From positions 62,001-126,000 of the forward strand of contig JAKITQ010000001.1 of NCBI GenBank assembly GCA_021647985.1: a stretch of 64,000 nt of DNA, written 5' to 3'. Source of the DNA: Flavobacteriaceae bacterium (GTDB lineage Bacteria > Bacteroidota > Bacteroidia > Flavobacteriales > Flavobacteriaceae). Each line of letters starts with the position of its first letter. Position 1 is the stretch's first letter. The notes under the pieces are model-generated. The model was not told the origin of the DNA, ran no database searches, and saw only the letters and a list, made by a program, of their open reading frames with translations. Below, one piece after another: positions 1-8,658 of the stretch. Position numbers and translations under genes: made by a program.

Positions 1-1279
1 CCTCATTTTCAGTGATATCCCAAAATGGTTTCATGGCAGGACTACCATCATTATTTTGTTGTTGTGCCGTAGCATCTAAAGTAGTTGATCCTGAATTGAT
101 CAAATGGATGATGCCATTTTTAGCTTTACCTTGAAGTGATTTACCCGTAACTCTTTTTACAGATTCTGGACTCCAGTAGGTGCGTACATCAGAGAATATT
201 TGAGCCGTATTGGTAAGTAAATGACCAAATAGCATGGATACTCCATTTAAACTATCATTTTCTGTAGCCATCATAAAAGCTTGTCGGATACCGTTCCAGT
301 CAAAAGAGGAGTTTAATATAGCTTCCGAAAAATCGCCATTTGGCATATGATCTGTCCATTGGCGTTGCCCTTGAAAACCTGCAATTAATGCGTTTCTTCC
401 TAGAGCTTCTTCACCATAACCCATTTCTTTTAATTTGGGGTTTCCTATCATTAAATCGCGCATGATTAAGGTCATCTTAACTACAATTTCCCATTCCCAA
501 TCTTTTCTTTTATCATCTCCTTTTAAAGCATCAATATTATAATCTTTACCTTCTTCACAATTTTCTAATGTCCATTGTAGGGCTTTTTTATATTCATCTT
601 TGTCATAGATTTCTTCATCAATTCTTCTCATTATTTCTGTTTGGTCTACAAATTCGGTACGCATACCCAAATAATCATGAAAGAAATTTTGATCTACCAT
701 AGAGCCAACAATTCCCATAGACGAATAACCCAGAGATAAATAGGATTTGCCTTTCATTTGGCTAACTGCTAAGCCAGCTTTTACAAAACGCAAAATTTTC
801 TCTTTTACGTCCTCATGAATTTTGGTATCCCCTGTATCTTGTACTTCACGTCCATAAATACTAAAGGTTGGTAAACCCTTTTGGGCATAACCGGCTAAGG
901 CTGCGGCTAAATAAACTGCACCCGGGCGTTCGGTACCATTAAATCCCCAAATTGCTTTTGTAGTATTAGGATCAGCATCCATAACTTCGGTACCATAACA
1001 CCAAGCAGGCGTAACGGTTAAAGAAACTGTTACACCTTCTCTTTCAAATTTATCAGCACATAAGGCTGCTTCTGCAACACCACCAATATTGGTATCGGCA
1101 ATGATACATTCTACTTTTTCACCACTTGGAAATCGTAAATTTTCTTCAATTAGTTTGGCAGCATTTTTTGCCATTTCCATACATTGATCTTCTAGAGATT
1201 CACGAACACCTCTTTCTCTCCCGTCAATTACAGGGCGAATTCCTACTTTTGGTAATCTACCTATTAATCTATTGCTCAT
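1..1279 (-). CDS. fucI: L-fucose isomerase, partial (C-terminus outside window)
   Basis: The reading frame is open from the ATG at 1279 to the window edge, about 426 codons, so it is missing from the ORF track. The translated N-terminus ([20 protein letters not shown]) and later stretches such as [16 protein letters not shown] and [14 protein letters not shown] match the FucI family of aldose-ketose isomerases, which convert L-fucose to L-fuculose and also accept D-arabinose. Family members are about 590 residues, so roughly the last quarter is missing. It acts in the cytoplasm as the first step of fucose use. The FGGY kinase gene lies 56 bp upstream in the same direction, so the kinase and isomerase are probably one operon. 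The family call is firm. The true substrate is inferred. Confidence 0.9.
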   Translation of the reverse strand, partial: MSNRLIGRLPKVGIRPVIDGRERGVRESLEDQCMEMAKNAAKLIEENLRFPSGEKVECIIADTNIGGVAEAALCADKFEREGVTVSLTVTPAWCYGTEVMDADPNTTKAIWGFNGTERPGAVYLAAALAGYAQKGLPTFSIYGREVQDTGDTKIHEDVKEKILRFVKAGLAVSQMKGKSYLSLGYSSMGIVGSMVDQNFFHDYLGMRTEFVDQTEIMRRIDEEIYDKDEYKKALQWTLENCEEGKDYNIDALKGDDKRKDWEWEIVVKMTLIMRDLMIGNPKLKEMGYGEEALGRNALIAGFQGQRQWTDHMPNGDFSEAILNSSFDWNGIRQAFMMATENDSLNGVSMLFGHLLTNTAQIFSDVRTYWSPESVKRVTGKSLQGKAKNGIIHLINSGSTTLDATAQQQNNDGSPAMKPFWDITENE

Positions 1280-1335
1280 TTTTTTTTAATTTTGGTATTA
1301 AATAATTGTACTTAATTAATGGAATATGCATTAAT

Positions 1336-3012
1336 TTAACTTTTTACTTGGTTCTTTATTTGTATCAAATCTTTCATTACACTATAAAGTTCAATTTTAT
1401 TTTCGGCAAGTCCAAATGCATCGTGTAATTTTTTATAGATAAGATATAGTTTTTGATATGTTTTAACATTTTCAGGTATTGGCTGGTACACTTTATTTAA
1501 AATTTTGCAGCTTTTTTTCTGTAGATCATTGTATGGAATGTTTATTCCTTCGCTCAAATATGCGGCATGAGCGCCCATAAGTGCGGCACCCAAAGCAACT
1601 GTTTCATCTATCGCAGCGATTTTCATGGGTTTATTAATTATATCCGCATAGATTTGCATAAACAATGGGTTTTTATGAGAAATACCACCACAGTTTACCA
1701 CTTCGTTGATTACAACCCCTTGACGCTCCATGTCTTCAATAATTACTTTAGCACCAAAAGCAGTACTCTCCATCAATGCTCGATATATTTCAAAATTTTT
1801 TGTTTGTAGTGTTTGTCCAATAATAAGACCTGATAACATGGCATCAGTTAATATACATCTGTTACCATTGTTCCAATCTAAAGCAATAAGACCGCTTGCG
1901 CCGACTTTAATATTTTCAGCCTCTGAAGTTAGATTTTTATGTGTTCTAGTTTTTTTAAGGACTTCTTTGATAAACCAGTCTAGAATATCACCTACGGCAC
2001 TTTGACCAGATTCTATTCCGTAATAATTTGGCAAAACAGATTCGGTTGCTACACTTGCAACACCTTTAATATTTGAATTTCCTGTATCTAGATTTCCTAA
2101 AACTAAGTCGCACGTAGAAGTTCCAATAATTTTAACCAAACTACCATCTTTTATTCCTGAGCCAATCGCACCGGCGTGGGCATCCATAATTCCCATGGCA
2201 ATGGGGATGCCTTCTTGCATACCAAATTCGTCTGCCCATGCTTTGGATAATGTGCCACTGTTATAATCGTTGGAATATGTTTTTTTTGGTAAGGTTTTCA
2301 ATATTCTAGTAAGATCTGGATGTAAGGCTCTTATAAATTCTTTATCAGGAAAACCTCCCCAAGCTTCGTTGTAAAGTGCCTTGTGACCAGCAGCGCAAAT
2401 ATTCCTTTTAACTTGATCAACATCAGTTAATCCCGCTAAAACTGCTGGGATATAATCACTTAATTCGATCCATGTATAAGCCGCGTCAAAAACCTCTTGA
2501 TCTTCATTGCGACAATGTAAAATTTTAGCCCAGAACCATTCAGAAGAATAGGCTCCACCAATTTTATCCATGTATTGTGGCCTTTTTTCAAGGATTACCT
2601 CACTAATCAAATCGGCTTCTTTATGTGAAGTATGATCTTTCCACATCCAGGCATAGGCATTTAAATTATTTTTAAATGCTTCTAATTTAGATAATGGCTC
2701 TATTTTTTTGGTTACAGGCAAAGGTGTTGAACCAGTTGCATCGACTCCAATTCCGGAAACGGAAGACATAGGTATACCGAGTTCCATATTTTTTGATTTT
2801 GCTTTTTGCAAAGCATTTTTCATAGAACTTACATAATCAACTGCGCTTTGACGTGCAAGTAAACTGTTCGAATCTGAAAGGTAAACACCGTTCAATCCTT
2901 CTTTATAAACTTGTTCAACAGAATTTAATACATTTCCGCTTTTTAAATCCATGGTAAGAACCCGTACTGCGGTAGAACCAAAATCTATTCCTAAAACTAT
3001 TTTCTTGTCCAT
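1336..3012 (-). CDS. FGGY-family carbohydrate kinase (ribulokinase/AraB-like)
   Basis: This 558-residue protein is a cytoplasmic sugar kinase of the FGGY family. The N-terminal phosphate-binding motif GIDFGSTAVR lies near residues 8-17, GIGVDATGSTPLPV near 90, WMWKDHT near 120, and NCGGISHKNPLFMQIYADI in the C-terminal lobe. The length and the DATGSTPLPV/WKDHT motifs fit ribulokinase (AraB, about 560 aa) better than FucK (about 480 aa). Downstream on the same strand is fucI, which points to phosphorylation of L-fuculose, or of the related D-ribulose if the isomerase works on D-arabinose. A bidirectional hairpin and a divergent phosphatase gene lie upstream. The family assignment is clear and the substrate is uncertain. 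Confidence 0.85.
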   Translation of the reverse strand: MDKKIVLGIDFGSTAVRVLTMDLKSGNVLNSVEQVYKEGLNGVYLSDSNSLLARQSAVDYVSSMKNALQKAKSKNMELGIPMSSVSGIGVDATGSTPLPVTKKIEPLSKLEAFKNNLNAYAWMWKDHTSHKEADLISEVILEKRPQYMDKIGGAYSSEWFWAKILHCRNEDQEVFDAAYTWIELSDYIPAVLAGLTDVDQVKRNICAAGHKALYNEAWGGFPDKEFIRALHPDLTRILKTLPKKTYSNDYNSGTLSKAWADEFGMQEGIPIAMGIMDAHAGAIGSGIKDGSLVKIIGTSTCDLVLGNLDTGNSNIKGVASVATESVLPNYYGIESGQSAVGDILDWFIKEVLKKTRTHKNLTSEAENIKVGASGLIALDWNNGNRCILTDAMLSGLIIGQTLQTKNFEIYRALMESTAFGAKVIIEDMERQGVVINEVVNCGGISHKNPLFMQIYADIINKPMKIAAIDETVALGAALMGAHAAYLSEGINIPYNDLQKKSCKILNKVYQPIPENVKTYQKLYLIYKKLHDAFGLAENKIELYSVMKDLIQIKNQVKS

Positions 3013-3143
3013 ATTTATTATAAAATTCAGCTTTTATTTTTAATCAAAATCTATTATTAGCATTTTAACTTCAAAAACAAAATTAGAATTATTAAATTAA
3101 ATGGAAGGTTAAAATAATATATGTATTTAATAAAATTATAGAA

Positions 3144-3172
3144 TTGATTGATATTAAATTAAAATATATTTG
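3144..3172 (+). promoter_or_regulatory. Putative Bacteroidota-type promoter for the 3291 gene
   Basis: The sequence has TTG at 3144-3146 and TATATTTG at 3165-3172, matching the Bacteroidota -33 TTG and -7 TANNTTTG consensus with suitable spacing. It would start a transcript near 3178, upstream of the hairpin at 3208-3244 and of the ATG at 3291. This is a match by eye only, in very AT-rich DNA. Confidence 0.4.
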
Positions 3173-3207
3173 TGATATTAATTAATGTTTGGTTTAAATT
3201 GTTTGGT

Positions 3208-3244
3208 TAAAAAAGACTACTTTTCTAAGTAGTCTTTTTTTTAA
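3208..3244. terminator. Bidirectional terminator-like hairpin between divergent genes
   Basis: AAAAAGACTACTT-TTCT-AAGTAGTCTTTTT forms a near-perfect stem with a short loop, followed by a T run on the plus strand and, because of the leading A run, on the minus strand too. It lies between two divergent genes, about 47 bp upstream of the phosphatase ATG, where no gene ends. It may be the end of a very short transcript or a leader attenuator. Confidence 0.6.
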
Positions 3245-3290
3245 TATGTCTATTTTTATAAATTATTTTCCATTTTATTAAACTTAATAT

Positions 3291-4418
3291 ATGAAAAATT
3301 CAATAATAATTATTTTCCTACTTTCTATTTTTTTTATTCAAGCTCAAAATGATCAAAAAATAGCATTTGGTCCGTATATTCAACAAATGAGTACTAAAGA
3401 TGCTACTTTATGCTGGTCGACCATTGAAGGGGAGTCCACAATAACTTTTCCTAAAGGTAAAACAGATACTATTAGAAGCTATAAACAACATAAAATTCAT
3501 TTGGCAAATTTAAAACCAAATACAAAATATGCCTATGATGTGCTTAACGATGGATCGGATGAAGGCAAGGGTATATTGACTACTTTTCCTGATAAATCAA
3601 TTCCATTTAATTTTGTCGCTATTGGTGATTCACGTAGTAGACATGATGTGCATGCGAAAATTGTGAAAAAAATTCAAGAAAAGAACCCGAGATTTGTAAT
3701 AAATTCAGGCGATTTGGTAGGAAATGGTTTATCAATAAAAGATTGGGAGGCTTTTTTTAAGGTGAACAAAGAATTTATGAAGAACACTCCTTATTACCCT
3801 GTTTTGGGGAATCATGAAAAGGACTCACCATATTATTATGATTTTTTCGATTTACCGAATAATGAAAGGTATTATTATTTTACTGTTGGAGATGCTCTTT
3901 TTATTGTTTTGGATAGTGAAGGATTAAGAACAACTGTTCCAGCCTATGTTAAAGGGGATAAGCAGGATCAATTTTGGTATGATTCAGGTATTGAATATTT
4001 AAAAACACAAAAAATTTGGTTAGAAAATGTGCTAAATTTAAATAAAGATGCTGGTTTTATATTTGTTTTTCAACATTTACCTTTATACAGTGTAAAGAAA
4101 AGTCGTGTGGAAGAATCTAAAATGGCTAGAAAATTTTGGGGTGATATTTTTTTTCGTCATGGGGTTCAGGTTTTTTTAAATGGTCATGATCATCATTATC
4201 ATCATGCCATAGATAACGGTGTGCATTTTATTACTGCCGCTGGCGCAGGTGCTCCATTGTATAAAGTAGATGCTCCGCAGCCAGAAACAGTAAACTACAA
4301 AGAAATAGAGCATTTTATCAATGTTGAAGTAAATAAAGATACCGCTGTTTTACATGTAATAGATATTGATGGAAATGAATTTGATACTATTGAAATAAAA
4401 AGAAGAAATACCAAGTAA
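3291..4418 (+). CDS. Secreted purple acid phosphatase-like metallophosphoesterase
   Basis: The 375-residue protein has a cleavable signal peptide (hydrophobic residues 4-16, then QAQ). A fibronectin-like PAP N-terminal domain (about 23-100, GPYIQQMSTKDATLCWST) precedes a calcineurin-like phosphoesterase domain. All metal-binding blocks are visible: GDSR at 112-115, SGD at 139-141, GNHE at 173-176, QHLPLY near 261 and NGHDHHYHH near 300. It probably hydrolyses phosphomonoesters or diesters in the periplasm or outside the cell. It stands alone, divergent from the sugar kinase. PAP substrate specificity cannot be read from sequence. Phosphate scavenging is the likely role, but no Pho box is evident. 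Confidence 0.87.
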   Translation: MKNSIIIIFLLSIFFIQAQNDQKIAFGPYIQQMSTKDATLCWSTIEGESTITFPKGKTDTIRSYKQHKIHLANLKPNTKYAYDVLNDGSDEGKGILTTFPDKSIPFNFVAIGDSRSRHDVHAKIVKKIQEKNPRFVINSGDLVGNGLSIKDWEAFFKVNKEFMKNTPYYPVLGNHEKDSPYYYDFFDLPNNERYYYFTVGDALFIVLDSEGLRTTVPAYVKGDKQDQFWYDSGIEYLKTQKIWLENVLNLNKDAGFIFVFQHLPLYSVKKSRVEESKMARKFWGDIFFRHGVQVFLNGHDHHYHHAIDNGVHFITAAGAGAPLYKVDAPQPETVNYKEIEHFINVEVNKDTAVLHVIDIDGNEFDTIEIKRRNTK

Positions 4419-4424
4419 TTATTT

Positions 4425-4806
4425 TAATAGAATAGGATAGTAAGTATATTAAATTGTTTAAAACAAAAAGAACATTTGAGAAACCTTCAAATAAATTGTA
4501 AAAGTCCAGTTTATTATTAATATTGTCTGGTCTTGTGTGTGATGCAATTATTAACAGATCATCTTTTTTTATAAAGTAATCATAGTCAAATTTATTATTA
4601 TCGGTATTCCACTTTACATTTATATTGTTGATTTATTCTATTTTCTGCAAAAGTGAATTGAATTAATCGATTTCCAATATCTTTAACTTCAATGTCATTG
4701 ATTTTTGTGATTTCTTTTCCTGCTATTTTATCTTTAAGTGCATAGTTTTTTAATCCTTTATTCTGTAGAAATATACCACAGGAATTAAAGGCTAAAGCTT
4801 ATTAGT
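4425..4806 (-). pseudogene. Remnant of an unidentified gene, frameshifted and without a start
   Basis: Minus-strand translation gives protein-like text in two frames. About 4635-4806 reads NYALKDKIAGKEITKINDIE and onward, up to a stop near KVEYR. The next frame then continues NVKWNTDNNKFDYDYFIKKD and IASHTRPDNINNKLDFYNLF down to about 4425. The two pieces join at about 4620-4635, where both frames are open, as expected for one frameshift. There is no start codon, and a stop lies immediately upstream of the first piece. The composition (IN-, KD- and EI-rich) is typical of host coding sequence. I do not recognise the family. The call is an inference from reading frames only. Confidence 0.4.
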
Positions 4807-5062
4807 ATTATTGTTATAATCAGGATGTTTCTTTTTCTTATTACCATTAAACGGTTAAAAATAAAAGGTTAAATTGAATATTACAATCAATGAGTTTTTA
4901 CCCTAAGCCTAAAGGGGAAAATCATTGAATGCTTAACTTTTTTGACTCCCTTCAGGGTAAGGGGAAGAACGAAAAAGCTTAACTTATTGACATTGGTCGG
5001 CAAGGCAGGGGCGAACGCCATTCAATTATGGATCAAGCCGTCTACTCGATTGCTTGTCATTT
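4807..5062. other. Non-coding stretch with GC-richer repeat-like block
   Basis: No gene is visible. Around 4898-4965 two related GC-richer words occur (CCCTAAGCCTAAAGGGG and CCCTTCAGGGTAAGGGG). Another unusually GC-rich patch (GTCGGCAAGGCAGGGGCGAA) lies near 4998-5017. The composition differs from the surrounding AT-rich DNA and may mark old insertions or an intergenic repeat. No terminal repeats or target duplications were found. Confidence 0.35.
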
Positions 5063-6586
5063 TTATTCAAATATTCTATTCTTAAATGATTTTTTCAATG
5101 CAGTAAAATTTTGCTTTGGGTTTTTACAAATATAAATTGTTTGCCAAAGTTCATCAACTTCATCTGAATATGGATTGTAGATTCTTTTTATGGGTTCTAC
5201 GTTTTCAAAATAGGTGCTAAAGAAACTGATTCTAGTATCACCATGACTAAATGCAATTACAGTTTCAGGTATTTCTCCATTTGGCGCCCAAATGTAAAAA
5301 CTACCATGATATGAAAAAGCATTTGGCAAATTGTATTCGGCTTTAAATAAGTTAACAGCACCTGCTTGGCTGTAATGCTTACCCCAAATCAAACAATTTT
5401 CTTGTTCAGATTTAGATAAACTATCAAAAACGGATTTTAGTTCTATCATTGTTTTTTTCCATTTTTCTTTAGAATACCTATCTTCATAACGTATTCCATA
5501 TTTCCCGCCTTCAATTTCTATTTTTTCATACGGATAATCATATTTAATATAATTCTCTAAAGAATAAATTGGTAAACCAAAAGGGATTAATGCTAAACCC
5601 AAAAGTAATAAAAATGACAAGGGGTAAATAATCCATTTGATTTTATTCAAAATTTTAGTTTCCCAAAATACTGCACCAAAAGGCAATAAAGTCAAAATAA
5701 TTGGAAAAAAATAATATTGTTTTCCTTGACTATAGGCCAAAACTAAAGTTGAAATTAATATTGTTAACGCAATTGGAAGATACCTTTTATTTTCTCTTGA
5801 ACTGAATAAATAAACAATTGCTGGAATTATTATCAATAGACTAATTGGGTTTATAGAAAGTATTAATTTCCATATAACATCAAGTGCAATAAGTTTATTT
5901 AGTTGTGTTTCATAAAGTCTATTCATCATTTGAATAAAGGGAAAATCATTAAGAATTTGCCAAATAATGTTGGGAGTTATTATTAAAATAAATAGCAAAA
6001 TGTTTCTCCAAAAGTTTTGTTCAATAAGTGCCTGTCTAATTTTTTTGAAGAAGAATAAAATTGGTAAGCCAATAATGAAAAATAGAATATCATACTTTGT
6101 AAGAAAGCCTAAGCCAATTGTAATTGTCAAATACCAAAGCGTTTTTGCATTAGGAAATTTTACATATTTTGTTAATTGATAAAAACTTAGTACCCAAAAT
6201 AATTGACTAAAAACAACAGGTTGAAACAATTGATGAGATCTCCCAAATCCAGGTGCTATTAAAATAGAAAGTAAAACAAGAAAAACTGCCTTTGTTTTCC
6301 CTCCTAACTCCACTGTTGTTTTAGCAGTATAAATAAGAATAAGAATACTTGCTATATGAACAAATATATGATGAACAAATACTGAGTTTGAGTGAAAAAT
6401 ATTTTGGATGAAAGCCAAAAGTCCAATTAATGGTGGAAATTCCATATATCCAATACCAAGATGATTACCAGCTTCAATATGTAGTAGTTCATCTCCTTGA
6501 AATCCTGTATGGTAATCTGCAAATAAATGTAAAGTCAATTTTATTAGGCAAAAAAAGAATACTACTATTTTAATTTGTTTAGTCAT
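5063..6586 (-). CDS. Membrane glycosyltransferase, GT39/ArnT-like (PMT superfamily)
   Basis: The 507-residue protein has about ten or more hydrophobic segments. The N-terminal loop after the first membrane helix reads FQGDELLHIEAGNHL, followed by GYMEFPPLIGLLA. This is the acidic first-loop plus PPL arrangement of the GT-C transferases (dolichyl-phosphate-mannose protein mannosyltransferase and ArnT relatives). Such enzymes move a sugar from a polyprenyl phosphate carrier to lipid A, glycan or protein at the outer face of the inner membrane. The C-terminal 130 residues are soluble. The gene ends a three-gene minus-strand group, 13 bp downstream of the GT1 gene. Donor and acceptor cannot be predicted. 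Confidence 0.8.
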   Translation of the reverse strand: MTKQIKIVVFFFCLIKLTLHLFADYHTGFQGDELLHIEAGNHLGIGYMEFPPLIGLLAFIQNIFHSNSVFVHHIFVHIASILILIYTAKTTVELGGKTKAVFLVLLSILIAPGFGRSHQLFQPVVFSQLFWVLSFYQLTKYVKFPNAKTLWYLTITIGLGFLTKYDILFFIIGLPILFFFKKIRQALIEQNFWRNILLFILIITPNIIWQILNDFPFIQMMNRLYETQLNKLIALDVIWKLILSINPISLLIIIPAIVYLFSSRENKRYLPIALTILISTLVLAYSQGKQYYFFPIILTLLPFGAVFWETKILNKIKWIIYPLSFLLLLGLALIPFGLPIYSLENYIKYDYPYEKIEIEGGKYGIRYEDRYSKEKWKKTMIELKSVFDSLSKSEQENCLIWGKHYSQAGAVNLFKAEYNLPNAFSYHGSFYIWAPNGEIPETVIAFSHGDTRISFFSTYFENVEPIKRIYNPYSDEVDELWQTIYICKNPKQNFTALKKSFKNRIFE

Positions 6587-6599
6587 TTATTTGTTTTCC

Positions 6600-7865
6600 C
6601 TATTCCAATATGAGTTTCAATAATCTTTCTGTGTTGTTTTCTTTTTGCATTTTCCCTGCAATTAGTTCAGCATTCTTTTTGTAATTTTTATTGCTTAACA
6701 AGTCCAAAAGAAGTGTTTCAAAGTTGTCTTTATTTAACTTTTTTATTGATGTTCCCATTGTACCGACTTTTAACTTATGAATTATGGTATTCCAAAAGAA
6801 TTGGTCTATAAAATGTGGAATTATTAAACTTGCACATCCATATTTTAATGCTAAATGTGTAGTTCCTGAACCTCCGTGATGAATAACGGCATACATTTTT
6901 GGAAAAATCCAATCGTATGGAATGGTATTTACAAAATAAATATGCTCAGGATATTTTTCTGGTTTTATCAATCCTCCCCAAGCCGTATTAATTATTGCAG
7001 GTATTTTGTGCTTGGACAAAGCATTGACTATTGTATTTGTTTTTTGAGCAGGATTGGTATTTGAAATACTACCAAAAGTAATAAAGACAATCTTATCATA
7101 TTTTTTAATAAATTGATCTAAACTTTTGTCTGTTTCCCAATTTTTAATTTTATTCCGTTCAAAATATCCTACAACATTTGCATTGTTTTTCCAGTTTATA
7201 GGCTGTGGAAATAGAGTAGGCGAGATAGTATAAAACGATTTTGCTTTATTCAGTAATCTTTCTCTAATCTGTAACGGATTTATCGTTTTACCAATTAATT
7301 CTTTGTGGTACTTTTTTGTAGTAAAATAAGTAACCAAGGATAATACAACGTTTGGAAACGAATAACTTAATCTATTTAGAAATTTACCATAATTTCCACC
7401 ACCACCAAACCCAATAATAGAGTGATTGTCAACTTTATGTAGTAAGCAAGGGAATGGGAGAACTAAAATTCCTTTATTAGGGTTTATAAACTCCCACAAT
7501 ATTGGATAAACACATTTATGATTGTAAAAAATATAGTCAGGTTGTTCTTTGTCAATAATTGTTTTTTGTACTAACGTTACTTCTTTATTAATTTTAATTG
7601 ACTTTATAGCCAAAGCAAAAAGTGTTTTTAACCTTTTAAAAATTGAACCGCTTCTGCTCGTTATTACTTTCGATTGTTTGCTTGCAAGTAAAACCTCAAT
7701 AAACTCTTTAGTAAAGCTATAAAAATCATCATTTCCTACAAGGTCTCTAAACTGTTCTGGAAAGACATAAACAATTTCCCATTTTTTTTCTTTAAGTATT
7801 TCTCCTAAAGCCAAAAATGGTTCTATATCGCCACGGCTACCTAATGAAAATAATATTGCTTTCAC
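6600..7865 (-). CDS. GT1-family glycosyltransferase (MGT/UGT-like)
   Basis: The 421-residue GT-B fold enzyme starts with the typical N-terminal strand and loop AILFSLGSRGDIEPFLALG. It carries a C-terminal donor-binding block (HHGGSGTTHLALKYG near residue 328, then PHFIDQFFW), as in sterol/flavonoid UDP-glucosyltransferases and macrolide glycosyltransferases. It probably glycosylates a small or lipid-like acceptor in the cytoplasm. Its start overlaps the end of the upstream P-loop kinase by 4 bp (ATGA), showing translational coupling, and the GT39-like gene follows 13 bp downstream. The acceptor is unknown. Identity as a nucleotide-sugar GT1 enzyme is well supported. Confidence 0.85.
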   Translation of the reverse strand: MKAILFSLGSRGDIEPFLALGEILKEKKWEIVYVFPEQFRDLVGNDDFYSFTKEFIEVLLASKQSKVITSRSGSIFKRLKTLFALAIKSIKINKEVTLVQKTIIDKEQPDYIFYNHKCVYPILWEFINPNKGILVLPFPCLLHKVDNHSIIGFGGGGNYGKFLNRLSYSFPNVVLSLVTYFTTKKYHKELIGKTINPLQIRERLLNKAKSFYTISPTLFPQPINWKNNANVVGYFERNKIKNWETDKSLDQFIKKYDKIVFITFGSISNTNPAQKTNTIVNALSKHKIPAIINTAWGGLIKPEKYPEHIYFVNTIPYDWIFPKMYAVIHHGGSGTTHLALKYGCASLIIPHFIDQFFWNTIIHKLKVGTMGTSIKKLNKDNFETLLLDLLSNKNYKKNAELIAGKMQKENNTERLLKLILE

Positions 7866-8431
7866 GGATTATTATTTTGTGATATTAAATTCCTTAAAAA
7901 TACTATTTTTGTCAATATAATTTCCATTTTGTCTTTCAATTCCACGCCACCATCTATTCTCAAGATGTCGCATTTTAGTAATGCAATCCAATCATTATGA
8001 ATTTTTAAAGACCTACCGGTAAAGTTAGGGTTTTCATATTGATTAGCCCATTTTAGAAATGCTTTTGAATCCCTTTGCATTGTTTTGTTCGTTAATAATT
8101 TTTCTCCATAACGTTCAGTTTCTCGATTTTCAAGTCGTTGTATTCTAACAGTATTGTTCAAATAAATAAATATTGCTAAATCAAATGAAGTTTCCCATTC
8201 TTTTCCCCAACTTACCATTGAACCACTTACGATGACATTTTCAAACTTTTCAAAATCTGCTTTTAAATTATCATTCCGTTTGTTCAAAGGTATTTTTTCT
8301 TGAAAAGGGGGTTTGGTCTTTTTCCAATAGTAATCGTCAACGTCCAAATGCTTAAAATTCGTTTTGTTTTCAATTTCCTTTGCTAGCGTTGTTGTTCTAG
8401 AACCTGACGCTCCAAATATCAAAATTTTCAT
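7862..8431 (-). CDS. Small P-loop kinase-like protein (adenylate kinase-like fold)
   Basis: The 189-residue protein begins MKILIFGASGSRTTTLAKEI, which is the P-loop position of the small nucleotide/shikimate-type kinases. LDVDDYYWKK follows, and an LID-like Arg-rich segment (RIQRLENRETERYG) lies near 125-140. The canonical GSGKT is replaced by GSRTT, so the Walker A lysine is absent. Related proteins with GSGTTTL exist, so this may be a subfamily trait, but the arginine is odd. No substrate can be assigned. The stop overlaps the start of the GT1 gene by 4 bp, placing both in one operon. Confidence 0.7.
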   Translation of the reverse strand: MKILIFGASGSRTTTLAKEIENKTNFKHLDVDDYYWKKTKPPFQEKIPLNKRNDNLKADFEKFENVIVSGSMVSWGKEWETSFDLAIFIYLNNTVRIQRLENRETERYGEKLLTNKTMQRDSKAFLKWANQYENPNFTGRSLKIHNDWIALLKCDILRIDGGVELKDKMEIILTKIVFLRNLISQNNNP

Positions 8432-8530
8432 TCCTAAATATCAATGTTTTTGGTTTTCATTATAATGGATTGTGTATGAGTTGTGGCGATTAAAGAAGCA
8501 TTACTTTTCAGTTAAACACAAAACTACAAA

Positions 8531-8558
8531 AAAGTACAAACTTTGAGGTTTGCACTTT
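8531..8558 (-). terminator. Probable terminator downstream of katG
   Basis: AAAGTACAAAC-N6-GTTTGCACTTT pairs 10 of 11 positions and lies about 100 bp after the katG stop. On the minus strand the right arm (reading GTTTGTACTTT) runs into a T-rich tract. It also sits upstream of the P-loop kinase gene, separating the two units. Confidence 0.5.
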
Positions 8559-8658
8559 CTTAGCCATTACTTATACATCTTGTTAGGCTTTCGTACTTGT
8601 TTTATTATCTATTTCTTTTCAAATAAACATATACGAATGTTATAGTTTATGTTAAGTC

